Source of the DNA: Calditrichia bacterium
GTDB lineage: Bacteria; Calditrichota; Calditrichia; RBG-13-44-9; J075
NCBI GenBank assembly: GCA_028284445.1
Contig: JANQRS010000052.1
Coordinates: 82,660-146,659, forward strand
Length of the DNA: 64,000 nucleotides
Direction: 5' to 3'
A model generated the notes under the pieces. The model saw nothing but the letters and a program-made list of their open reading frames with translations. It did no database searches and had not been told where the DNA came from. A program made the position numbers and the translations under genes. Positions 1 through 10,094 of this stretch are shown here, piece after piece (within the stretch, counting starts at the first letter, position 1; each line of letters starts with the position of its first letter).

Positions 1-223
1 CAGCCGCAACAATTTCCTCGGAAAATCCGGCACTCCTGAGATCTGCCAACGTGCAATCAGTATCCTCCACCACATCATGCAACACTGCGACGATGCGGGT
101 CGCCTCATCCGGCATTTTCATCATGATTCGCAAGGGGTGGAGAATGTAGGGGAGCCCTGATTTGTCTGTTTGGCCCTTGTGCGCCTCAACTGCAATTGCG
201 ATTGCTTTTTCGAGTGGATTCAT
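1..223 (-). CDS. HD-domain (p)ppGpp hydrolase-like protein, C-terminus outside window
   Basis: Reading the minus strand from the ATG at 223 gives 74 codons that run off the window edge. The start of an HD metal-dependent phosphohydrolase is visible: AHKGQ, then SGLPYILHP, then VLHDVVEDT. This is the histidine/HD/ED ligand pattern of the RelA/SpoT hydrolase domain and of small MESH1-like (p)ppGpp hydrolases. The in-frame ATG at 232 has AGAAGG touching it, whereas the ATG at 223 has AGAAGG 9 nt upstream, so 223 is preferred. Whether it is a small stand-alone hydrolase or a long RelA/SpoT cannot be told because the end is missing; the very N-terminal position of the HD domain suits the small form. 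Confidence 0.75.
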   Translation of the reverse strand, partial: MNPLEKAIAIAVEAHKGQTDKSGLPYILHPLRIMMKMPDEATRIVAVLHDVVEDTDCTLADLRSAGFSEEIVAA

Positions 224-386
224 CTGGGACATCCTTCTTCTGCATGAATATATCTGTCACTACTTAATCATCTGATTGATGCGATTCAAGCAAATTTTCA
301 ATCATCGGCCTTCCTGAATTTCAATTTGACTGAAAGAGGCATTCGCTATATCTTTATCTGGCAATAAACCTTTGACAGGACTTAAG

Positions 387-1241
387 ATGGCAGCTAAAAA
401 CGGTGCGTCTGATGCCCACCGCTCCCGGGACCGCCTTGGAGATATTATTTTCGGAACGGAAACGCCGGCCGGAAAAACCTTCGATCTTATTCTAATTATC
501 GCCATTCTTGTTAGTGTCGCAGTGGTGATGCTGGAAAGTACCGAGTATTTTCGCACTAACTATGGCCCTCTGCTCACCGGCCTAGAATGGGGATTTACTA
601 TTCTCTTTACCGTTGAGTATTTGATGCGGCTCTATACTGCTGCTAGGCCGTGGCGCTATGCCCGAAGCTTCTTCGGCATAGTTGATCTACTATCTATCAT
701 ACCTACCTATATCAGCTACTTCTTCCCGGGTACCCAGGTTCTCGTAGCCATCCGAACCTTGCGTATTTTGCGGGTGTTCAGGGTGTTGAAGTTGGTTAAA
801 TTTGTGCGTGAGGCAGGCGTACTTGGGCGGGCGATTGTCGCGAGTCGGCACAAGATCATTGTCTTTCTCTATACGGTATTGGTGCTGGCTGTAATAGTCG
901 GTTCGTTGATGTACCTGATAGAGGGTGAGGAGCATGGATTTACTAGTATCCCTCGCTCGATCTATTGGGCGATTGTCACCGTGACGACGGTTGGTTATGG
1001 AGATATTACGCCGCAGACAGTTGCCGGGCAGACACTATCCGCTTTCCTGATGATAATGGGATATGCAATTATCGCGGTGCCTACCGGGATCGTTACAACC
1101 GAGTTGGCTCGTGAGGAAATGCGTTCAACTGCCCGTCTGATGTGTAGGAGCTGCAATACAGAAGGACATGATCCGGATGCCGCATATTGTAAGTTCTGCG
1201 GGGAAGCGTTGATCAATCATCTAAATGCGCAGCGTGAATGA
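387..1241 (+). CDS. Voltage-gated potassium channel with C-terminal zinc ribbon
   Basis: This is a 284-aa inner-membrane six-helix ion channel. Helices S1-S3 lie within about residues 25-125. An S4-like voltage sensor follows with arginines or lysines every third residue (RTLRILRVFRVLKLVKF). The pore loop carries the K+ selectivity filter TTVGYGD at about residues 208-214. After S6 the cytoplasmic tail holds two CxxC pairs (CRSC and CKFC), a zinc-ribbon-like module not typical of simple Kv channels. ATG 387 is chosen over an upstream TTG (372) because AGGA lies 6 nt before it. The 3' end overlaps the convergent outer-membrane gene by 21 bp. K+ flux is sure from the filter; gating by voltage is inferred from S4. 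Confidence 0.9.
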   Translation: MAAKNGASDAHRSRDRLGDIIFGTETPAGKTFDLILIIAILVSVAVVMLESTEYFRTNYGPLLTGLEWGFTILFTVEYLMRLYTAARPWRYARSFFGIVDLLSIIPTYISYFFPGTQVLVAIRTLRILRVFRVLKLVKFVREAGVLGRAIVASRHKIIVFLYTVLVLAVIVGSLMYLIEGEEHGFTSIPRSIYWAIVTVTTVGYGDITPQTVAGQTLSAFLMIMGYAIIAVPTGIVTTELAREEMRSTARLMCRSCNTEGHDPDAAYCKFCGEALINHLNAQRE

Positions 1242-3056
1242 GAGTCGAAGCTGACGCAAAAATTCAGTACTTAAAATCTCCGTGTTTTCATCTGTCCCAA
1301 GAAATCCGAGGATATCTATTTGTAAGTTTGTGAGCGGACTATATCCTAGGCCGTAGAGGAAATCCGTGCTGCTGGCATTGGTCTTGTCCTGGCGGCTGGT
1401 TGATACCGTTGTGTTGTCGATCAGGCGAACGTCGGTGGTGTTGTCGCTAAATTGAGTGGTCACCACCCGGGGTTGGGCATCTGTTACTTCAAAACGATCA
1501 TTCTCCACTCGCTTCACGAAATCGAAGAGGGCTCCGAAGCGGAGCCGCCATTTCTGGCTTTTGGTCAGACTGTATTCGATACCCACCGGTAAAATAATGC
1601 GATGTTCTTCACTGGAAAACGTTAATGCACCACTGGCTGTTTCATTTACTACCTGGTCAAAGTCATTACCGCGCGTGGCGTCGATGACCTCGAAACTGTT
1701 GTTTTGGGCAACCAGGAATTCCTGATCGCCGTCGCGGTCAACTTTGGAATAACGGTAGGTTGCACCAATCCCGAATGTGAGCCGCTCATCGAGCGGGGCA
1801 TTCACCTGGGCCGAAAAGGCAATACGATCGAAGGTGCCGCTGTTTGCTGCGACCGTCGATTGAGACGCGTTGATGGCTGAATTGATATCAGTGCGCAAGG
1901 TATCGCTGCCATCAAATACGCTTTGATTTCGAATGACGCTCCCGGCATTGTCGAAGTCATAATCAAGCCACATACGGGTATAGTCCACGCCGAATTTCCA
2001 GAAACCGTCATAGCGCCGCTCATCGCCAGCGTTGAAGACCTGCTTCAATGAAAATCCGCTATGAAAGCCGTCGGCCAAATTTGTAATGCTGCTGATATCG
2101 GTTTGCGTTTCCTGGAAATTGTCCTGGAAGCCATTTATCTCGCTGTTGAAATTGGCGAAGCTGCCGTCGTATGTATCAAAGATGCTGCGGGTTTGCTTCT
2201 CCTGGCGATAACCGGCATCGAGGCGAAATTCAACGTTACGCAGATTGCCGATCCTTAGCCGCGACATTGCCGATCCGGAAATCAGGGTAAATCTACCTTT
2301 GTTCTCCGTTAAAAAGTTGCCGAATTCGCTCTGCAGAAAGTTCGGTAGATTGGTAGGCAGGTTGACCACTCGAAAGTCGAAGCCGGAGCTGGCTGCACCT
2401 TTTTCAACGCCCAGAAGCGGGCCGGTACCGCTTCCGTAGATGCCATCTGCAGTGGTCGATTTGTCACCATCACGACCATAGGCCAGACGCAGCCCAAGCG
2501 TCCAGCGTCCTGAAAGGTAGCTGTAGTTGTTTACCAGCATAAACATGCGCGTCGAGGGAAAATTGCGTCGTTCCTGGAAGATTGTCTGTCTGATATCAAA
2601 AAGGCCATCGCTATCTACGTCCAGCAATTCGGTGTGGTTGTTTTGAACGCTGCCCTCTTCAAAAATATCATCAAAACCATCCAGATCACTATCTATCGCA
2701 ATTGGGGCAGAAGCCCGGTTGTTGCGAAAGCGAACCAGCAATGATCCCCAGAGGTTCGGGAATAACCTGCTTTGGGAGGCGACGCCAATCAGGTACTCGT
2801 TATCGGATTGATTTTGCAACACCTGTTCGTCGCCTGAAGTCAGGTTGCTGAGATTGGTGAAAATATGCGTGCCTTCAACGAAACGTAATTCAATTGGGTC
2901 GAAAACAAGGTCGAGATTATCAGGAATGGTTCCGGCCAGCGCGCGATTGCGAAAGGAAAGAGGGGCGTCGGTGTTGGCCGGTGAGTATGTTTGGGCAAAT
3001 ATCAGGGTGGAACCGGAGATCAATAACAGGAGTAGCGCGGTGTAGAGTGACTTCAT
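1221..3056 (-). CDS. Predicted outer-membrane beta-barrel protein
   Basis: The protein has 611 aa and a clear signal peptide (MKSLYTALLLLLISGSTLIFAQ). The rest is rich in alternating polar/aromatic strands and ends in a beta-type segment (RLSFTLRI), as expected for an outer-membrane barrel. A calcium-binding-like acidic repeat (SDLDGFDD, followed by DVDSDGLFD) near residues 120-150 resembles thrombospondin type-3 loops and could be an extracellular insertion. The ATG at 3056 has GGAGG just upstream; a longer reading frame begins inside the preceding gene but would lack the signal peptide at its start. It lies 31 nt downstream of the FN3 lipoprotein gene, so the two are probably co-transcribed. 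I do not recognise a family beyond outer-membrane protein. Confidence 0.7.
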   Translation of the reverse strand: MKSLYTALLLLLISGSTLIFAQTYSPANTDAPLSFRNRALAGTIPDNLDLVFDPIELRFVEGTHIFTNLSNLTSGDEQVLQNQSDNEYLIGVASQSRLFPNLWGSLLVRFRNNRASAPIAIDSDLDGFDDIFEEGSVQNNHTELLDVDSDGLFDIRQTIFQERRNFPSTRMFMLVNNYSYLSGRWTLGLRLAYGRDGDKSTTADGIYGSGTGPLLGVEKGAASSGFDFRVVNLPTNLPNFLQSEFGNFLTENKGRFTLISGSAMSRLRIGNLRNVEFRLDAGYRQEKQTRSIFDTYDGSFANFNSEINGFQDNFQETQTDISSITNLADGFHSGFSLKQVFNAGDERRYDGFWKFGVDYTRMWLDYDFDNAGSVIRNQSVFDGSDTLRTDINSAINASQSTVAANSGTFDRIAFSAQVNAPLDERLTFGIGATYRYSKVDRDGDQEFLVAQNNSFEVIDATRGNDFDQVVNETASGALTFSSEEHRIILPVGIEYSLTKSQKWRLRFGALFDFVKRVENDRFEVTDAQPRVVTTQFSDNTTDVRLIDNTTVSTSRQDKTNASSTDFLYGLGYSPLTNLQIDILGFLGTDENTEILSTEFLRQLRLSFTLRI

Positions 3057-3087
3057 TAGGCCTCCGCCAGTTGCGTCGTGAATCTGG

Positions 3088-4575
3088 TTATTGCGATGAT
3101 ATTTCGATATCGTCGATACCAATTCCATCCGTGGGAAATGAAAAGTTGTCGGCCTGCTGCCATTTTATTTTGTAGGTAGCGCTGTAGGGTTGTTGCCCGG
3201 CCACCTCGCGTAGGTTGAACTCGTTGCGCACCCAAAGAAAGGGGGCTGCCTGAAACGCCATAATGGTCGTCCAGGAATCGCCGTCGCTACTTACCTGAAC
3301 GAAGTCTTCGACATTCGTAACTTCGTCGTCAAATGTATTACTGTAAAACCTTAGAAACAAATCCGCATTTGCAGGGATGCTGGAAAGATCTACCGTGAGG
3401 ATTGCCTCGTTAATATTGTAGACGCCATCGCGCGCAACGTCCATCAATAGCATGTATTGGCCACCGTGGGCCAGAGTGTCACGACGGGTGATGCGGCCAT
3501 CAACAGTGGATGAGAAAAAGCGCCAGCGGCGTGTGGGCTCGGATTCGAAATCCTCAACGATGTTCGTGAATGGTGCGGGTGGGCGAATGGTGATGAAGTC
3601 AGGCGACAGGTTACGCGCTTCGTGATCGCTAAAGCTGTTGTAGGCCCCAACCATGTAGCCGTAACTGGAATCTGCTGCTAAACTGGCAAGCGTATCTTCG
3701 TCCACAAACTCGTTGGAGGTGTTGGGCACAGTGGCAATAACTTCCGCGCTTTCATTGCCTCGCTGCCGGTAAATGCGATATTGATCGTTGGCGTTGGAGT
3801 TATCAGTCCAGGAAAGACGCACGGATCGCAGACCGGGAACTTGTGACAAGATTGTCAGATCCGGGGCAATTAGCCGGTAGCTATTGAGAACCGTAAGCGT
3901 CCCTGAGCGATTGGTTTCTTCGAAGTCATTTAAGGCCGTGACCTGATAATCATATGTTTGGTTTGCCGATAGTCCGTTGTCATCAACAAAACTGGTGTCT
4001 GCAGAGGTGCCTATGGCGCTAAAAGTTGCTGAAGGCGCCGTGGAAATCTTGCGGTAAATTCGATATCTGCTGGCGGATTCTGCGCGGTTTTGCCAGTTTA
4101 AGCGAATCGCTTCATTTGTGGTGGTCAGGTTTTGACTGGAAAGATTATAGGGCGTTTCAAAAATCGGGGTCCTTATGCGGATTGTATCTTCACTAAAAAG
4201 GCCGTTACGATCCAGGGTGACCAAGCGGTAGTTGTAAAATGTGTTGGGCTGAATGCCCGATGTGTCCGTGTAGCTTGTTTGGGCAACATTCGCGGTAGTG
4301 CTGACCACCTCTTGATCGCGATAAAGTTGGTAGGCTGCAAAATTGCTTGTGGATGCCTGCTGCCAGCTAATGGTGATTTCAGTTGAGCGGATAGCGCCGG
4401 TGCTATAACCGGGTTGGTAGCTGCCATTTGCTACCAGCAAGCCACGGTTCAATTTGGCGCCCGTTGAATTCGCTGGTGGATCAAACCCCACCAGGTCAAG
4501 CGGCTTTTTGTCTTCGCAATTCCATAAGATTAGCATCGCAACAAGTAGCAGATAGAAGACGCGGTTCCCTTGCAT
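3088..4575 (-). CDS. Fibronectin type III repeat lipoprotein
   Basis: This is a 495-aa predicted lipoprotein. The hydrophobic N-terminus ends in a lipobox-like LWNC with the acceptor cysteine at residue 20. Three tandem FN3 domains follow at about residues 55-140, 142-232 and 236-330; each shows the conserved tryptophan (SWQQ, NWQN, SWTD) and a YxYxVxA-type strand. The last 150 residues look like a beta-sandwich carbohydrate- or protein-binding module (FESEPTRRW, then GGQYMLLMD). Start: GGAGG 7 nt before ATG 4575. It is first of a two-gene unit with the outer-membrane protein at 1221-3056. A surface adhesion or binding role is inference. Confidence 0.75.
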   Translation of the reverse strand: MQGNRVFYLLLVAMLILWNCEDKKPLDLVGFDPPANSTGAKLNRGLLVANGSYQPGYSTGAIRSTEITISWQQASTSNFAAYQLYRDQEVVSTTANVAQTSYTDTSGIQPNTFYNYRLVTLDRNGLFSEDTIRIRTPIFETPYNLSSQNLTTTNEAIRLNWQNRAESASRYRIYRKISTAPSATFSAIGTSADTSFVDDNGLSANQTYDYQVTALNDFEETNRSGTLTVLNSYRLIAPDLTILSQVPGLRSVRLSWTDNSNANDQYRIYRQRGNESAEVIATVPNTSNEFVDEDTLASLAADSSYGYMVGAYNSFSDHEARNLSPDFITIRPPAPFTNIVEDFESEPTRRWRFFSSTVDGRITRRDTLAHGGQYMLLMDVARDGVYNINEAILTVDLSSIPANADLFLRFYSNTFDDEVTNVEDFVQVSSDGDSWTTIMAFQAAPFLWVRNEFNLREVAGQQPYSATYKIKWQQADNFSFPTDGIGIDDIEISSQ

Positions 4576-4819
4576 AATCTGTCCTCCAGGTGGCGACTTA
4601 GATCCATGCTCTTTCTGGCCATTTGGCCCAAAGCGCAGTACGTAGGCAACGCAGGGTATTCCGTTCTCCAGCGCTACCGGGATCTACAGTCGGAGTCAGA
4701 ACTGAAAACTCCGTGAATGGCTTTTAAATATTAGAAGTTACGTAGAAAAATACAGGTAAGAAAGTGATTTCCATGTGACTGCTGACCACTGAAACTCGCT
4801 GCCGTTTTGAAGAATTTGG

Positions 4820-6085
4820 TTAGGAAAGTGCCCGTTTTGCGATGTCGCTACGGAATTGCATACCGTCAAATTCTACGGTTTGCACAGAACTGTAGATACG
4901 CTGAATCGCTGTTTCGAGGCTGTCTGCCACAGCTGTCAATGCCATGACACGTCCACCGGATGTGACCAGCTCTCCATCGCGAATTTGGGTGCCGGCATGA
5001 AATGTAATGATGTCCTCAGGGAGCTTGTCGAGGCCGGAGATGAGCTTGCCCTTTTCGTAGGCATCGGGATAACCACCGGAAGCCAAAACCACGCAAGCTG
5101 CCGATTTGGTGCTTAGCTTTAGTCTGAATTGCCCCAGGCGTTGTTCATGCACTGCTAAAGCTATATCGACGAGGTCACTATCCAGCAACGGCAAAACCAC
5201 CTGGGTTTCCGGATCGCCAAAGCGGCAGTTGAATTCGACCACTCGCGGACCTGTTGGTGTGAGCATCAAGCCGCAGTAAAGAATGCCGCGATAGTCGATG
5301 CCTTCGGATCGCAATGCTGCCAGCGTCGGCTCGATAATGGCGCGAACGGCCTGCTCATGCAAATCATCGGTTAGGAAGGGGGTAGGGGCATAGCTGCCCA
5401 TGCCACCGGTGTTTTTGCCTTGATCACCGTCTAATGCCCGCTTGAAGTCCTGGGCCGGGCGCAGCGCAAAATAGTCCTTACCGTCGGTCACGACGAAAAT
5501 GCTGCATTCTTCACCGGTCATAAATTCTTCAATGATGATCTTCGAGCCGGCATCCGCAAAAATTCGTTCGGTCATCACCTGACGAACGGCTTCACGGGCC
5601 GCCTCTTTGCTCATACAGACAATCGCACCTTTGCCGGCAGCCAATCCATCTGCCTTGATAACCATCTCAGCGCCCGGATACGCGTCTATGTACGCAAGCG
5701 CGGCGTTTGCATTGTTGAACTCGCGGTAGTCGGCCGTGGGAATTTGGTACTTCTCCATCAGCTGCTTCGAAAAGACCTTGCTGCCTTCCATCTGTGCAGC
5801 CGCCTTGTTCGGGCCGAAAATCGGCAGGCCGGCTGCAAAGAAATCATCGACGATGCCGTTTACCAATGGCACTTCCGGACCGACCAGCGTGAGATCGATA
5901 TTCTTTTCCCTGACAAAATGTATGATTTGGGAGTGATCGTTGAGTGGGATGTTATGACATTCAGCGAGTAAAGCTATGCCGCCATTTCCGGGGATGCAGT
6001 AGAGCGTTTTGACGTCCGGGTTCTGACGGATTTTCCACGCCATGGCATGTTCGCGGCCGCCGCTCCCGATCAAGAGTATGTTCAT
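4820..6085 (-). CDS. purD: Phosphoribosylamine--glycine ligase (GARS)
   Basis: This 421-aa cytoplasmic ATP-grasp enzyme makes glycinamide ribonucleotide from phosphoribosylamine, glycine and ATP, the second step of purine synthesis. The N-terminal domain begins MNILLIGSGGREHAMAWK, the hallmark of PurD. Further family motifs are GPEVPL, KADGLAAGKG (ATP-grasp lysine/glycine loop), EEFMTGEECS and EFNCRFGDPETQ (metal-binding end of the ATP-grasp domain). Length equals the usual 420-430 aa. Its start overlaps the stop of the upstream TPR gene by 4 bp (ATGA), implying translational coupling to an envelope protein, an unusual partner for a purine gene. Confidence 0.97.
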   Translation of the reverse strand: MNILLIGSGGREHAMAWKIRQNPDVKTLYCIPGNGGIALLAECHNIPLNDHSQIIHFVREKNIDLTLVGPEVPLVNGIVDDFFAAGLPIFGPNKAAAQMEGSKVFSKQLMEKYQIPTADYREFNNANAALAYIDAYPGAEMVIKADGLAAGKGAIVCMSKEAAREAVRQVMTERIFADAGSKIIIEEFMTGEECSIFVVTDGKDYFALRPAQDFKRALDGDQGKNTGGMGSYAPTPFLTDDLHEQAVRAIIEPTLAALRSEGIDYRGILYCGLMLTPTGPRVVEFNCRFGDPETQVVLPLLDSDLVDIALAVHEQRLGQFRLKLSTKSAACVVLASGGYPDAYEKGKLISGLDKLPEDIITFHAGTQIRDGELVTSGGRVMALTAVADSLETAIQRIYSSVQTVEFDGMQFRSDIAKRALS

Positions 6086-7632
6086 GATTGCCTTTGTCGC
6101 GCCCGGTTTTGCTGACGGCGCTGTATCCGTTTGTCGATGATGAATTTCTCTTTGTTCACGATGATCTTGGTGTAGTCGTCATCGATCTTTGCTGCTTTGT
6201 CCAGCGCCTTTTTGGCATCGTCGTAATGTTGGAGATCACGTAGACATCGCGCGTAGTGAATATAGATCCAGGCGCGCTGAAAATCATCTTCCATTTTGGA
6301 AAGTCTTGGTGTGACATTCTCGAAAGCTTCCTTCCCGGGAAAGAGCTGTCGCGTATAGTGAAAATTGATTCCCAGGATGCTGTAGGCGAGGTATTTGAAA
6401 TTGGGATTCGGGCTCTTTTCGCCTTTTAACACGGCCTCGGTTATTTCTTCTGCGATCGCCATGCTCTCCTTGAACTTGTGGCTATAAACCAGGTTGTTGG
6501 CTAAATGATACTTCTTCATCAGCGGATCCATCGGATACTTCGAGGGCATCTGGGAGAGGCCGTAGTAATACTTTGTTTCCTTTGTGTTCCTGATCTTGTT
6601 GAAATAGTATTCCGCTGCCTGGCGGTTGCCGCCAAGGTCGGCAAGGTGACCCATATAATAATGAATGGCCGATTGATAGTACGGAGAGAGCTTGGTGTCC
6701 GATTCCAGGAGCTGCTCAAAGTGTATTTCAGCTTGATCAAACTGATTTAGCCGGTAGCGGGCAATTGCCAGATTGTAGAGCTTGAGATTGTTGATGAGCG
6801 GGGCAAGACTGGGGTCGATATCGTCGATCGCTTCGCAATACTCGATGCATTTCTCGATGCGGCCGTTGCGTCTGTCATGGTAGGCGAGAAACAGCCCCAG
6901 GGCGTGATTACCGGGATATTTCTTATACATCTTTTTGACGGCAGAAATGCTGCTACGGCGTTCACCTTCCAGGAAGTAGCGAATCATATTATACATGAAC
7001 TGTGCTTCAGTCCGAAGCGAGTGGCCGCGTGAAGCGGTTAGCTGAACTTCTTCAATGCCCAACTTGCGATTGCCCTTAAAGCCAAGCACGCCGGCAAAAA
7101 ATTTGAGGATGCCCGGGAGCAAGTCTGCGTAGTAGTGAACGATTCCCAGCCCGATGTAAGCATCATAGTAGCTCGAGTCAATTTCTACCGCTTTTTCCAG
7201 GCTGTTCTTCGCAGTGCGTCCGGAAAAATAACCTTTGACATAGCTGCGGTCCATGACGTGAACCATACCACGCAGACCGCTGGCAACACCACGATAAAAG
7301 TGTGCTTCGGCCAATTTCTCATTTTCATCCAAATAGTCTTCGCTGACATCATTGGCACGCGATATTTGCTGATCAAGAAGGGTGGCGAGAGAATCATCCG
7401 CCTTGTTAAACGAATAGAAAATGATGTTGAGTAAGGCGCTATTGACGTATCCGTGCGGATGATCGGGATAGCGGTTTTCTATTTCTTGAAATGATTCCGC
7501 TGCCTCGGTCATTTTCAGATCGTAGATCTGGTTTTTTCCCTGCATCAGCAGGCTGTCGAGGTCCGCAGGCATTGGGTTGCCAAAGGCGAACAGCGTGGAC
7601 AGGCATAGGAAGATAATTGTAAGATGTTTCAT
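6082..7632 (-). CDS. Exported TPR-repeat protein
   Basis: The protein has 516 aa, with a signal peptide (MKHLTIIFLCLSTLFAFG) followed by repeated helical hairpins of TPR type (for example AHFYRGVASGLRG, AYIGLGIVHYYADLLPG, YYMGHLADLGGNRQAAEYYF). The C-terminus is basic and arginine/glutamine-rich (RIQRRQQNRARQRQS). It is probably periplasmic and acts as a protein-interaction scaffold; no enzyme motif is visible. It is transcribed together with purD, whose start codon it overlaps by 4 bp. Its partner is unknown. Confidence 0.75.
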   Translation of the reverse strand: MKHLTIIFLCLSTLFAFGNPMPADLDSLLMQGKNQIYDLKMTEAAESFQEIENRYPDHPHGYVNSALLNIIFYSFNKADDSLATLLDQQISRANDVSEDYLDENEKLAEAHFYRGVASGLRGMVHVMDRSYVKGYFSGRTAKNSLEKAVEIDSSYYDAYIGLGIVHYYADLLPGILKFFAGVLGFKGNRKLGIEEVQLTASRGHSLRTEAQFMYNMIRYFLEGERRSSISAVKKMYKKYPGNHALGLFLAYHDRRNGRIEKCIEYCEAIDDIDPSLAPLINNLKLYNLAIARYRLNQFDQAEIHFEQLLESDTKLSPYYQSAIHYYMGHLADLGGNRQAAEYYFNKIRNTKETKYYYGLSQMPSKYPMDPLMKKYHLANNLVYSHKFKESMAIAEEITEAVLKGEKSPNPNFKYLAYSILGINFHYTRQLFPGKEAFENVTPRLSKMEDDFQRAWIYIHYARCLRDLQHYDDAKKALDKAAKIDDDYTKIIVNKEKFIIDKRIQRRQQNRARQRQS

Positions 7633-7658
7633 AAAATTGACTTCTGAGTTACTTCATT

Positions 7659-7808
7659 CAAAATCCCAAATCCCAACAGGAAAAATTCCAAAAACGTAGA
7701 ATGAAATTGCGAGTATGCGCTAAGTGGATTAGAGGACTTTGGCGCTAGAGATTTGTACGTTGAGATTTCTTTTGGGATTTGATACTTTCTTGGAATTTGG
7801 AATTTCCT
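7659..7808. repeat. Intergenic heptamer repeats with inverted arms
   Basis: Between the TPR gene start and the uvrB stop lie AAATCCC twice in tandem and GGAAAAATTCCAA (from about 7663), and about 90 bp further TTTGGGATTT and GGAATTT twice in tandem (to 7808). The two flanks are roughly inverse complements of each other (AAATCCCAA against TTGGGATTT), so the region could fold into a long imperfect hairpin at the 3' end of uvrB mRNA. Related GGAATTT motifs recur at about 55820-55860. Confidence 0.55.
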
Positions 7809-7811
7809 TTT

Positions 7812-9836
<2,025 letters not shown>

Positions 9837-9968
9837 CATGCCCCTTTTTTTGTCCAAATTTAGAAGGGGGTGAGGTGGAATGCAAGCGCAACGTGTTGTC
9901 AAATTTCTTTTAGGGTAATTCGTGTGACGGATTGGGTCGAATCATATCTTAACTGTATATTATGATTG

Positions 9969-10024
9969 TTGAAGCGTTGAAGCGTTGAAGCGTTGAAGCG
10001 TTGAAGCGTTGAAGCGTTGAAGCG
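9969..10024. repeat. Octanucleotide tandem array, 7 copies of TTGAAGCG
   Basis: Seven perfect copies of an 8-bp unit occupy 56 bp in the divergent region between uvrB (start 9836) and the exported BNR protein (start 10095). The array ends 70 bp upstream of the latter's ATG and is followed by a small GCGGC-TCT-GCCGC hairpin (about 10030-10042). The perfect copies suggest recent expansion by slippage. Confidence 0.95.
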
Positions 10025-10094
10025 TTACTCGGATGCGGCTCTGCCGCGTATGTTCGCTTTTGCAATAAGGCACTTCGGAAGGGAGATTCGTGCT

